A stretch of 64,000 bases of DNA from Nostoc sp. NIES-4103 (lineage in GTDB: Bacteria; Cyanobacteriota; Cyanobacteriia; Cyanobacteriales; Nostocaceae): the NCBI RefSeq assembly GCF_002368335.1, contig NZ_AP018288.1, positions 4,818,523-4,882,522 on the forward strand. Direction: 5' to 3'. Each line of letters begins with the position of its first letter. Position 1 is the stretch's first letter. A model generated the notes under the pieces. That model did not search any database. It saw only the letters and a program-made list of their open reading frames with translations, and was not told where the DNA came from. A program made the position numbers and the translations under genes. Positions 45,486 to 53,930 of the stretch are shown here, one piece after another.

Positions 45486-46340
45486 TTATTTTAATTGCAG
45501 AGTAAAAAATTCAGCGATCGCGTCTGCAAATCCCTCAAATGAACTATAATCTTTTGACACAATCGAAACATTTACGCCCAACTTCTGAGCATTAGCAGCT
45601 GTATATGGGCCAAAACAAGCAATAATACAGTCTTGATAATCACTTGGTGAGTTGACCATCCTCAAAAAACTTTCGATTTCTGCTGTACTACTAAAAGCAA
45701 TTATATCTATCATCCCTTGACGAATTAGATTTAATTCAACTGCATAAATATTTTTGTCTAAACACTGTGTGAGATAGGTAGGGATGCGAGTAACTACCAT
45801 ACCTAATTTCTGCAAATCTGAAACTAAGTTTGGGATAACATTAGGTTCAGGTATACCAACAAATTCTGGTGCGGGTATCAGCACTTTTTGCAAAGAAATG
45901 TGAGGTATTTTCGCTAGTTCTGAAACAATTCCTCTGGGGCTAGATTCTGCTGGTATTAAATCTACTTGATTACAAAAAGACAATAAGCTTTCTGAATCTT
46001 TTCCTAAAGCAGACAATTGGCAATTTTGTAGCACTGATGTGGAAATACCCAAATCATGCATACGATGAAAAAATGCTATGATGCCGTTTCTACTTGTGAA
46101 GACAATCCAATCAAATGTGTCTATTTTGCTGAGGGCAGTATCTAACTCAGTGTAATTTGCTAGATAGCAGGTTTCAATAGCAGGCAATAAAATTGGTAGA
46201 CCACCTTTTTGAATGATTTTTTCAGACAATCTAGAAGCATAGTTTCTTGGTGCTGTCACTAAAATTCTCTTGCCATATAAAGGCAATTTACTAGATAAAC
46301 TTAGGACATTTGTTTCTAATTCTCTGGAATTGAGGTACAT
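45486..46340 (-). CDS. Uroporphyrinogen-III synthase family protein
   Basis: A 284-residue HemD-type protein with two alternating alpha/beta domains: LYGKRILVTAPRNYASRLSEKI (about 21-42), FDWIVFTSRNGIIAFFHRM (about 76-94), and in the second half DIIAFSSTAEIESFLRM and CFGPYTAANAQKLG. HemD closes and flips ring D of hydroxymethylbilane for tetrapyrrole synthesis. Sequence conservation in this family is low and a paralogue elsewhere may be the main enzyme, so no symbol is given. It is transcribed away from the HAD gene. Confidence 0.8.
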   Translation of the reverse strand: MYLNSRELETNVLSLSSKLPLYGKRILVTAPRNYASRLSEKIIQKGGLPILLPAIETCYLANYTELDTALSKIDTFDWIVFTSRNGIIAFFHRMHDLGISTSVLQNCQLSALGKDSESLLSFCNQVDLIPAESSPRGIVSELAKIPHISLQKVLIPAPEFVGIPEPNVIPNLVSDLQKLGMVVTRIPTYLTQCLDKNIYAVELNLIRQGMIDIIAFSSTAEIESFLRMVNSPSDYQDCIIACFGPYTAANAQKLGVNVSIVSKDYSSFEGFADAIAEFFTLQLK

Positions 46341-46668
46341 TATTATTTAGTATACTTTTGATTGGAATATTTTGATTCTATAATTGATACCCGATTATTA
46401 TCAACTGCTGCCATCAGCATTATTTGGAAAATTCATATCAGTAGGAATGTCAATCAAAAATTCGGTAGACATACAGATATAGACAATGGTCACAATAAAT
46501 TATAATTGTGACATCCTATACATAGACAAAATCCTAACGTTATTAATTGTTAAATCAAGCACGGATAGCAAATGAGAAAATATGTATTTTTAATGAACAG
46601 GATAAAAAAATAAATACTGGTTTTAACAACCTTTTTGCAGTAGTTTTAATTAGGAATTACTAATTAGT
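46341..46668. other. Intergenic region with a dyad
   Basis: It contains a perfect 8-bp dyad GTCACAAT/ATTGTGAC (46489-46512, 8-bp centre) between the divergent hemD-like and HAD genes. No gene seen. Confidence 0.55.
46489..46512. promoter_or_regulatory. Candidate operator dyad
   Basis: GTCACAAT (46489-46496) and ATTGTGAC (46505-46512) are perfectly inverted with an AT-rich 8-bp centre. The half-sites are arranged opposite to a CRP site (TCACA outward). It may bind a dimeric regulator of either divergent gene. Confidence 0.35.
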
Positions 46669-47361
46669 ATGAGTGTGTCACCAGTGATCCGAGCCGCAAT
46701 TTTTGACATGGATGGTTTGCTTTTTGATACAGAAAGTATTGCTCGTTGGGCTTGGAAGGAGGCTCTAGAAAGTCATGGCTATGTGATGGGCAATGATTTA
46801 TACAATGAATTTATTGGTCGAGATTTGTCATGGCGAGAAAAAATCTTAAAAAAAAGATATGGAGAAGACTTTCCTTTTGCATCTGTGACAGCACAACGTA
46901 TTAAAATTGGAGATGAGCGAGAAATACGAGAAGGTTTACCAACAAAAGCAGGTGTATTAGATTTACTAAAAAAACTAAGCAACTTAGGTGTGATTATAGG
47001 TTTGGCAACCGGCACATCTCGCGTTAGAACAATCCGACGCTTAACTGATGCTGCTATTCATAAATACTTTACAACAATTGTAACGAGTGAAGATGTTGCT
47101 TTTGGCAAGCCTGCTCCAGATATTTTTCTAGAAGTTAGCCGCAGAATTAATGTGACGCCTTCGCAGTGTGTAGTTTTTGAAGATTCATCCGTAGGTGTGG
47201 AAGCAGCTTTTATGGCTGGGATGTGTCCTATTATGGTTCCGGATATAGAACAGCCATCTCCTAAAATCACAAGTTTGGCTTACCGAGTTTTGAATTCTTT
47301 AGAGCAAGTCAGCGAATTAATAGAAGAATTATTTGGTGAAACAATCAAGAAAAATAGGTAA
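46669..47361 (+). CDS. HAD family phosphatase (beta-phosphoglucomutase-like)
   Basis: A 230-residue HAD hydrolase of subfamily IA. The nucleophile motif is IFDMDGLLFDTE with D13 and D15, motif II is TGTSR, and motif III/IV is FGKPAPDIFLE followed by VVFEDSSVGVEAAFMAGM. The helical cap lies at about 20-90. It probably removes phosphate from a small sugar or nucleotide phosphate. Substrate unknown. Confidence 0.92.
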   Translation: MSVSPVIRAAIFDMDGLLFDTESIARWAWKEALESHGYVMGNDLYNEFIGRDLSWREKILKKRYGEDFPFASVTAQRIKIGDEREIREGLPTKAGVLDLLKKLSNLGVIIGLATGTSRVRTIRRLTDAAIHKYFTTIVTSEDVAFGKPAPDIFLEVSRRINVTPSQCVVFEDSSVGVEAAFMAGMCPIMVPDIEQPSPKITSLAYRVLNSLEQVSELIEELFGETIKKNR

Positions 47362-47829
47362 GCAATAAAAAATTAAAAATGAAAAAAACAATTTTAACCA
47401 GACTTTTAGCGGTAAAAGTGCGCTTGTGCTGAGTAAAAACTTTCAAGTCAATAAATTTGCATTCGTTATTGACACATTCATATATTTCACCTTTCCCTGA
47501 GTAAGCCTTAAACTTCAGTTCAAGGCTTATAGTTAAAGCCCGTTACAACGGACTGAAATTTATATTTAGTAAGCTTTAGCTTACTTGTGCTTCTAGCCAG
47601 GGAAATTTATTTCTTGGCAGACGAAAAATCTGATGCAATATCTGAGCTAACTATTCGTAAATTGACCAAGGTATTGTAACTTAAGATCAGCTTGAAAAAC
47701 TCTGCTATGTCACTAATTGCCTATTTTTAGTCAAGAAGAATACCATTCAGAAATGGCTCAAGTCAAGTATGAAACAGATTGTTAATTTTAACAAACTAAA
47801 TCTTTACAATTTATTTAGGATTACTATAA
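47362..47829. other. Intergenic region with repeat hairpin
   Basis: The segment at about 47515-47600 (CCCGTTACAACGGAC and GTAAGCTTTAGCTTAC palindromes) is of a repeat type common in Nostoc. The rest is AT-rich. No gene seen. Confidence 0.55.
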
Positions 47830-49926
47830 GTGTTTTTGGCTGTAATTTCTTTTGGTTCTAACTATGAAGCAAAGTTCAATTTGATTGAGGGGTTAAAAGC
47901 CCTGAGTCAACAAGTACAAATATTAACTGTATCTCCAGTATACGAAAACCCAGCTGTTGGGAAAGCAACTAGCCCACCGTATTTAAATGGGGTTTGCCTG
48001 GTAAAAACAAATTTACCACCACTAGACCTACACAAGCAAGTGTTGCGTTCTATAGAAGATAGTTTAGGGCGAATTCGGGGAGAAGAAGGTAAAGTTAAAT
48101 GTAGTCTTGACTTAGACCTTGTACTTTACGATCAAGAGATTCTGTCAACGCAAGAGCTAGAATTACCAGCCGCAGATATCCTGCACTATGCTTACGTAGC
48201 TGTACCCCTAGCGCTGTTGGTGCCTAATTGGATTCATCCAGTCACAAAACAGACGATCGCTCAAATTGCCAAGAGATTCTCTCAACACAAGGCTAGTTTT
48301 CACCACCGAGTAGATGTCAATATGGCGATCGCGCACGTCCTACACCCCAAGCAGTGGGATGAAACTCCAGTTTCAGTAGGGTGTTTTGGGACTAAGCAAG
48401 CGATGTCTGGCGACAAGCCGCTTTGCGTCTACGCTCTACGAAGATTCAGCCAGGTATCAATGATGAAACGAGTACAACCTTGGTATTGGCGTAAGTTACC
48501 TCTGGCTCAACGCAGTGGTTCACAAGTTTTTGCAGCGCTATTTCTCAATCCCAGTAAAAATGCTGGATTATTACCTAATTATTGTCGTCAAAACATTGCC
48601 ACCCTCTTAGAAAGTCCAGGGACATCAAACACCTCACTGGCTCGATATTCCATTTGTGCAGGTTCTCCTCGCTACATCAACGGTCAACCGCAGCTATGGA
48701 CACCGCCTGTAGGAGAAATTTTACCTTTCCTTCGCCGTCTGCTCAACACTCAACTCCAACAAGCAGCGGACTCGACTATACCTTTTGAACTTCCCTTTAC
48801 AGGAGGTTGGCTGGGATGGCTGGGATATGATTTAGCATGGGAAATTGAGCAACTCCCCCAACTCAAAGCTGATCCGCTTCCTTTCCCAATCGCTTACTGG
48901 TATGAACCAGAATCATTTGCGGTGCTGGATCATCAACAACAAATTCTCTGGTTAGCTACAACAAATGCTGCTCAACTCGATGCGATGGAATGTCAGCTCA
49001 AGCAAGGAGATAAAGATAAAAAAATCCAAAATTTTCCACCAGCTGATCAAAATCAATCTCTGACTCCCACTTTGCAAATGTCTCAGGAAGAGTATATCAA
49101 GGCGGTGCAGCAAGCCAAGAAATATATTCAAGCTGGCGATATCTTTCAAGCTAATTTATCATTGCGGTTTGAAGCGCATACTCCTGTTGATAGCTGGTCA
49201 ATTTATCGAGCTTTGCAGCAAATTAATCCTTCTCCGTTTGCAAGTTATTGGCGAACACCTTGGGGAGCAATTATCAGTTGTTCGCCGGAACGGTTAATTG
49301 AGTTATCAGGAAGGAAAGTTCAGACTAGACCAATTGCGGGAACGCGATCGCGTGGTGCTACCCCCACCCAAGATGAACAATTAGCGCAAGAATTAATCGC
49401 TAACACCAAAGAAAGAGCCGAACATATTATGCTTGTTGACTTAGAGCGTAATGATATCGGTAGAGTTTGCGAGTGGGGAACTGTAAAGGTTGATGAACTC
49501 CTCACCATTGAACGTTACAGCCATGTTATGCATCTTGTTAGTAACGTCATTGGTACGCTAAAGCCAAACTATAACGCAGTAGATTTGATTCAAGCAGTAT
49601 TTCCTGGGGGTACGATTACGGGTTGTCCTAAAGTTCGTTGTCTGGAAATTATTGAAGAACTTGAACCTGTAAAACGCAATTTATTTTATGGTTCTTGCGG
49701 TTATTTGGATTGGCGGGGAAATCTCGATTTAAATATTTTGATTCGCACACTTTTATATACTAATATCAGCGATTCTACACCAGATGCAATTGTTTGGGGG
49801 CAAGTTGGTGCTGGCATTGTTGCAGATAGCGATCCACAAAAAGAATGGCAAGAATCTCTCAATAAAGCACAAGCACAACTCAAAGCGCTAGAGTTAGCTT
49901 TTAATAATTTAACAAAATCAACATGA
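47830..49926 (+). CDS. FolK-like/PabB fusion (aminodeoxychorismate synthase I)
   Basis: A 698-residue protein from GTG 47830. The N-terminal about 170 residues resemble HPPK (FolK): ISFGSNYEAKFNLIEGL, LTVSPVYENPAVG, PPYLNGVCLVKT and LDLDLVLYDQ with both metal Asp residues. The arginines expected after GRIR are replaced (KCSLDLD), and the usual pHP motif is weak. Residues about 190-215 are encoded by a dispersed repeat. From about 230 to the end it is a chorismate-utilising enzyme: TGGWLGWLGYDLAWE, PFASYWRTPWG, SPERLIEL, PIAGTRSRG (501-509), KERAEHIMLVDLERNDIGRV, FPGGTITGCPKVRCLEIIEELEP. It should make aminodeoxychorismate for folate. A503 stands where E. coli PabB has Lys, so an anthranilate-synthase-like role cannot be excluded. 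Confidence 0.82.
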   Translation: MFLAVISFGSNYEAKFNLIEGLKALSQQVQILTVSPVYENPAVGKATSPPYLNGVCLVKTNLPPLDLHKQVLRSIEDSLGRIRGEEGKVKCSLDLDLVLYDQEILSTQELELPAADILHYAYVAVPLALLVPNWIHPVTKQTIAQIAKRFSQHKASFHHRVDVNMAIAHVLHPKQWDETPVSVGCFGTKQAMSGDKPLCVYALRRFSQVSMMKRVQPWYWRKLPLAQRSGSQVFAALFLNPSKNAGLLPNYCRQNIATLLESPGTSNTSLARYSICAGSPRYINGQPQLWTPPVGEILPFLRRLLNTQLQQAADSTIPFELPFTGGWLGWLGYDLAWEIEQLPQLKADPLPFPIAYWYEPESFAVLDHQQQILWLATTNAAQLDAMECQLKQGDKDKKIQNFPPADQNQSLTPTLQMSQEEYIKAVQQAKKYIQAGDIFQANLSLRFEAHTPVDSWSIYRALQQINPSPFASYWRTPWGAIISCSPERLIELSGRKVQTRPIAGTRSRGATPTQDEQLAQELIANTKERAEHIMLVDLERNDIGRVCEWGTVKVDELLTIERYSHVMHLVSNVIGTLKPNYNAVDLIQAVFPGGTITGCPKVRCLEIIEELEPVKRNLFYGSCGYLDWRGNLDLNILIRTLLYTNISDSTPDAIVWGQVGAGIVADSDPQKEWQESLNKAQAQLKALELAFNNLTKST

Positions 49927-49989
49927 ACAAGAACAATTTTATTAGAGGATATTTAAAGAGTATTATTACTAATAACAAAAGCTTCCGAA

Positions 49990-50110
49990 CCTACCCCCCT
50001 ACTCTTTCTTCCCTACGAGGAAATGGGGATTTCAAAGCCTCTCTCCGCTTCGGCGAGAGGAATGGAAGCGGGGTTTTGAGTATACTTTACGGCTTTCCAA
50101 ACATCTTCTT
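49990..50110. repeat. Dispersed repeat, second copy of the 330-390 segment
   Basis: On the minus strand this reads TGTTTGGAAAG...AGTATACT...ACCCCGCTT, which matches TGTTTGGAAAGTCG...AGTATACT...ACCCCGCTC at about 347-378. It also contains a hairpin with CCTCTC...CGCTTCGGCG...GAGAGG. It sits in the convergent gap between the pabB-like gene and the ATP-grasp genes. Confidence 0.6.
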
Positions 50111-50115
50111 AATTA

Positions 50116-50946
50116 TCAACTTAAATTTTGCAATATTGTCTTAAACATTTCCACAATAATCTCTTCATTATTATCCCTAATGAAAATATCAAAATTAGGG
50201 TGAGAGTTGATTTCAATTAACCAATATTTACCATTTCTATCTAGAGCTATATCAAACCCACCATAATCTATGGGAAAATCTGGAAAAATTGGTTTAATAA
50301 AGTTTTCAATAGCAGAAACTAACCTTGTTTCTGTGATATGTACAGCTTTTGCACCTTCCCAGTGTAATGGAGAGAGGTTGCCAATAAATTTAGCTTCAGC
50401 TTTACTTTTTTCATACAAGAGAAGCAATTCGTTTTTAAAAACGATTGCTCGATATTCATGAGCTATATCAATATATTCTTGAGCAAGTGCAACATAATCA
50501 TATTCTTTACTGTTGATATCAAAAATTTTTTCTAAAGAAAATCTAACTTGTTCTAGATTTTGGCACAAAAATACATTAGTTCCACTACTACCCGAATTTC
50601 TTTTGAGGATTATAGGCAATACAAATGTTTTTTGTATTGCTTCTAACATCGAGTCAATATCTTGATGTTCCAAATAGATTTTATACTTATCTTCACAGAA
50701 AGGTGATAAAAAAGCCTTGGTTTTAGGGACATTAACTTTATCTTTGAAAAGTTGATAAGTGTAGTCCTTGTCTTTAAATATTTGACTAATTGATTGAGGA
50801 AGAAAAGGAGTAGAGAAATTAGTAAAATAATAAGGTTTTTGATTAATAAATATTTTAACCAAATTCTGATTAGTATGCAAAATTTTAAATTCTATATTTA
50901 AATGTTTGCAAGCTTCTATCAAAAGTCTAATATTTGTAAGCATCAA
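50116..50946 (-). CDS. ATP-grasp protein, tandem copy 1
   Basis: A 276-residue ATP-grasp-fold protein. Features are K115 in IILKRNSGSSGTNVFLC (phosphate-binding Lys and Gly/Ser loop), YVALAQEYIDIAHEYRAIVF, and the metal-binding set D232 (GGFDIAL), E245 and N247 (WLIEINSHPNFD). The N-terminal part (MPKTK-like VNVPKTKAFLSPF) belongs to the same family. These residues suggest an ATP-dependent carboxylate-amine or -thiol ligase. The substrate is unknown. It is the last of three tandem paralogues transcribed leftwards. The start used is the first of two adjacent ATGs. Confidence 0.85.
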   Translation of the reverse strand: MMLTNIRLLIEACKHLNIEFKILHTNQNLVKIFINQKPYYFTNFSTPFLPQSISQIFKDKDYTYQLFKDKVNVPKTKAFLSPFCEDKYKIYLEHQDIDSMLEAIQKTFVLPIILKRNSGSSGTNVFLCQNLEQVRFSLEKIFDINSKEYDYVALAQEYIDIAHEYRAIVFKNELLLLYEKSKAEAKFIGNLSPLHWEGAKAVHITETRLVSAIENFIKPIFPDFPIDYGGFDIALDRNGKYWLIEINSHPNFDIFIRDNNEEIIVEMFKTILQNLS

Positions 50947-50997
50947 TTAATAAATTTATTTTGTTAGGTAAATGAAAAGTTCGTCTAATTTATTAAT

Positions 50998-51828
50998 TTA
51001 AATTAAGCTTTTTAACATTTTCTTGAAAATTTCTACTATAATTGCTTCGTTGTTGTCTCTGATAAAAATATCAAACTTGGGGCAAGAATTTATTTCTATT
51101 AACCAATATTTACCATTTTTATCTAGAGCTATATCAAAACCGCCATAAGTAACTGGAATCTCTTTAAATATTGGTTTGATAAAGTTTTCAATTGCAGAAA
51201 TTACATTTTTATCTGTTATGTGTACAGCTTTGGCACCTTCCCAGTGTAAGGGAGATAGATTACCGACAAATTTAGCCTCAGCTTTACTTTTTTCATAAAG
51301 TAGCAGTAGTTGGTTATTAAATATAATAGCGCGATATTCATGAGCTATATCAATATATTCTTGAGCAAGTGCAATATAATCATATTCTTTACTATTCATA
51401 TCAAAAATTCGCTTTAGAGATAATTCAATTTCCTCTTCTTTGTGACATAAAAATACATTAGTTCCACCACTGCCAGAATTTCTTTTGATAATTAACGGCA
51501 TAGTAAAATCTTTTTGTATTGCTTGTAAAATAGAGTTTATATCTTCAAAAAACAAATATTTTTTGAATCTGGCTTCGCTCAAAGGAGATAAAAAACCCTT
51601 AGTCTTAGGGACATTGATTGTATTTTTGAATAAGTAATAAGTATATTCTTTATCTTTAAAAAGTTTACCAATTGAAGAATCAGTTATAAAAGGTGTACAA
51701 GAGTTATAAAAATAAAAGTATTTATCATTGATTATCAATCTTAGCAAATTATGTGTAGGATGGATAACTTCAAAATAGATATCTAAGTCTTTACAAGCTT
51801 CAATCAAAAGTCTAATATTATTATTCAT
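50998..51828 (-). CDS. ATP-grasp protein, tandem copy 2
   Basis: A 276-residue paralogue of the gene at 50116-50946 with the same length and motif positions: K115 in IIKRNSGSGGTNVFLC, AQEYIDIAHEYRAIIF, D232, E245 and N247 (WLIEINSCPKFD). By eye well over half the residues are identical, including the segment YEKSKAEAKFVGNLSPLHW. It lies 51 bp before the next copy in the direction of transcription, so the two are probably co-transcribed. Predicted active ligase; substrate unknown. Confidence 0.85.
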   Translation of the reverse strand: MNNNIRLLIEACKDLDIYFEVIHPTHNLLRLIINDKYFYFYNSCTPFITDSSIGKLFKDKEYTYYLFKNTINVPKTKGFLSPLSEARFKKYLFFEDINSILQAIQKDFTMPLIIKRNSGSGGTNVFLCHKEEEIELSLKRIFDMNSKEYDYIALAQEYIDIAHEYRAIIFNNQLLLLYEKSKAEAKFVGNLSPLHWEGAKAVHITDKNVISAIENFIKPIFKEIPVTYGGFDIALDKNGKYWLIEINSCPKFDIFIRDNNEAIIVEIFKKMLKSLI

Positions 51829-52095
51829 AAAGTAGTAAATTGATAATATTTTTACTAATTGATAAATTTAGCTTAGTTTTTAATGAGAGTCAATACTCTA
51901 ATAAAAGCAGCATTTTATAGCTGAGTATAGCGTTTTATAATTGCGCTAAACCTGTGCTTTATCTTCGCTTTATTTACTAAGGAGAGAAGTTGGGATTGAG
52001 GTTTTGAGATGTATTTCACTCTGATTGAAAAATGATATGTTTTATGATTTTTTGTCACACTCAAAATTTAGATTTGCAGTTGTGAAAACTAGATA

Positions 52096-52938
52096 TTATG
52101 CACTACCTAAACTAATTAGCATTTTCTTAAACATCTCTACTATAATTTTTTCACCATTAATTTTGATAAAATTATCAAAATTAGGATGAGGAATTATCTC
52201 GGTTATCCAATATTCGTTGTTTTTATCCAAAGCGATATTGAACTGACCATAAGTGATTGGAATTTTTTTAAAAATTGGTCTAATAAAATTCTCAATATTG
52301 CAAATTAAATTCTCATCTTTTATATATATAAACTTGGATTCTTGACATTCTATTGGCAATAACTCACTGCTCAATTGAGGCTCTGGTTTACTTTTTGTAT
52401 ATACTAAAAACAATTCATTTTTAAAAAAAATAGCCCTATACTCATGGGTAATATCAATATATCCACTAGCAAGGGCAAAATTATTATATTTGTCACCATT
52501 AAATTGATAAATTTTTTCTAATGATATTCTCAGATTCTCCCTATCATGGCATATAAACACATTATTACCCGAAGATTTAGCAGTTTTCTTAATAATTACT
52601 GGTAAGGAAAAGGTTTGAGTTATTTCTTCTACAATAGAGTCAATATCTCTGTATTCAGAATATGCCCAATCTTTATATAGTGGGTCTTGGCAAAAAGGTG
52701 ATAAAAAAGCCTTTGTTTTAGGGACATTGACTATATCTTTTAAAAGGTGATAAGTATAGTCCCTGTATTGAAACATTTCACTAATTATTTTAGATACAAA
52801 AGGTGTATCATAATTAGCAAAATAATAATTTTTGTTATTTAATATTACTTTAATTAAATTTTGATTAGGATGAATAAATTCAAAATTAATTTCTAACTCT
52901 TTGCAAGCTTCAATCCAAAGTCTAATGTTATTAATCAT
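52096..52938 (-). CDS. ATP-grasp paralogue, tandem copy 3, probably degenerate
   Basis: A 280-residue paralogue, first in transcription order. It keeps the family start (INNIRLWIEACKELEINFE), VNVPKTKAFLSPF and THEYRAIFFKNELFLVY. The expected metal ligands have changed: N234 replaces Asp in YGQFNIAL, and I249 replaces Asn in WITEIIPHPNFD, while E247 is kept. The Gly/Ser loop is altered (IIKKTAKSSGNNVF instead of KRNSGSGGTNVF), and the LSPLHWEGAK block has become LLPIECQESK. It is likely catalytically weak or inactive, perhaps a partner subunit. The 267-bp gap to copy 2 has no gene. Confidence 0.8.
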   Translation of the reverse strand: MINNIRLWIEACKELEINFEFIHPNQNLIKVILNNKNYYFANYDTPFVSKIISEMFQYRDYTYHLLKDIVNVPKTKAFLSPFCQDPLYKDWAYSEYRDIDSIVEEITQTFSLPVIIKKTAKSSGNNVFICHDRENLRISLEKIYQFNGDKYNNFALASGYIDITHEYRAIFFKNELFLVYTKSKPEPQLSSELLPIECQESKFIYIKDENLICNIENFIRPIFKKIPITYGQFNIALDKNNEYWITEIIPHPNFDNFIKINGEKIIVEMFKKMLISLGSA

Positions 52939-53325
52939 AAACCAGTCAATTAATTATATTTCATCAAAAAATAAAATTAGCCCAATAGAAAATAGTCGTC
53001 ATGAACTGTGTAGTCCAGAACGAATGGCAACTTTTTATGTCTTAGAGTCCTGTGTGGTTCTTTTTTTACCACCAAGGCACTAAAATCAAACATCACTTAG
53101 TATGCCACAGAATGGTTATTTTACTTCTGCCACCTCAGTACTAGCCATTTTTCTAGGGTGAATTCTCCCCGTTTTTCTGATGCCGTATATCAGCATAAAA
53201 CGGCACGATATGAGCATCAAGAAACGTTTGCGGAGAATTTTTATGTCCTCATACTAAGTTGCAGTCAGATGTAGTAGTCTAGAAAAAGAGATGACGACAA
53301 CAAAACTGAAGTCTGACGGGTGCAT
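52939..53325. other. Intergenic region, decayed DNA with inverted repeat
   Basis: It contains sequence like the common Nostoc repeat CTT...GTGGTTCTTTTTTTACCACC (about 53040-53080) and an inverted repeat at 53179-53191 and 53207-53218 (GATGC...TATATC / GATAT...GCATC). Short frames on the minus strand (38 codons at 52977-53093, 33 codons ending at 53116) have no ribosome sites. No gene is claimed. Confidence 0.5.
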
Positions 53326-53436
53326 ATGGCTCAAGTAACGCAAGCTTTCCCCCATCTAGAATTAGAGACGGTAAGACAAAAAGTAAAGTTAGCCCAATCG
53401 CATTGGGAGAGACAAAAATGGCTAGTGATATACTAA
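53326..53436 (+). pseudogene. Transposase N-terminal helix-turn-helix fragment
   Basis: A 36-codon frame, MAQVTQAFPHLELETVRQKV ending QSHWERQKWLVIY, then a stop. It resembles the N-terminal helix-turn-helix of IS630-like transposases of cyanobacteria and lacks the catalytic domain. It is the leftmost of three adjoining fragments. Confidence 0.5.
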
Positions 53437-53442
53437 GCTACG

Positions 53443-53593
53443 CCATCAGACTGTGAAAGTGAAAAACGGTTCTTCGGAAGTCGGTTCTGGTATCATTTGG
53501 CAAACTGATGGATTAATTATCACTAATGCCCATGTGGCAACCAGCAACCAGGCAACTGTGGAATTAGGTGAGTTAGTCTTAGCTGTTGCATCT
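53443..53593 (+). pseudogene. HhoA/DegP-type serine protease fragment
   Basis: Reads HQTVKVKNGSSEVGSGIIWQ, then TDGLIITNAHVATSNQATVE with the protease His in NAHV. It then jumps directly from VEL to GELVLAVAS, which in HhoA-type proteins lies some 50 residues further on, so an internal deletion has removed the Asp region. No catalytic Ser is present. Confidence 0.7.
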
Positions 53594-53930
53594 CAAGAAT
53601 TATATGCTGCTCACTTTTGTGCGATCGCGGAAGCTGACGAACTGTCCGATAGCGAATTGAAGAAGCTCCAAGATAAACGCGCAAAAACCCCAAGTGAACG
53701 ACACCCAAGCGCGATCGCACAAAAGTTATTGGGTTAGTTGGACTTCAAGCTGAAATATATCGGTCGGCTTGGTTTAAAGAAAAACCGTCAGTGTGTTTAT
53801 GAGTTTGTTAAACCCGATGATGAGCGAGATGTAATTTTCTACTAGTGGCTTAATCGGGATGAACTATCTTGTCAGGAGGTGGTGTCAGTCACCAATAATG
53901 TTGAAAACTTAAATAGGAATCTTATCAAAC
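53594..53930 (+). pseudogene. Plasmid replicase-like (CyRepA1) C-terminal fragment
   Basis: In the same frame as the protease fragment: ADELSDSELKKLQDKRAKTP, stop (53735-53737), then LKYIGRLGLKKNRQCVYEFV, stop (53843-53845), then WLNRDELSCQEVVSVTNN. This pattern (YxGRxGxxxxRxxVYxF, then aspartate-rich and WLxRDE) recalls the C-terminus of cyanobacterial plasmid replication proteins of the CyRepA1 type. It is clearly non-functional here. The family name is my recollection and should be checked. Confidence 0.5.

Noticed and set aside
52977..53093. A 38-codon minus-strand frame 38 bp before the ATP-grasp genes, as a possible precursor peptide (contains KLPFVLDY)
   Set aside because: No ribosome-binding site, and about half of it is the antisense of a common Nostoc repeat (GTGGTTCTTTTTTTACCACC type). 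It shows no microviridin- or graspetide-like core, so a peptide product is not supported.
53100..53220. A 33-codon minus-strand frame ending at 53116
   Set aside because: No ribosome site; it spans an inverted repeat and shows no conservation clue.
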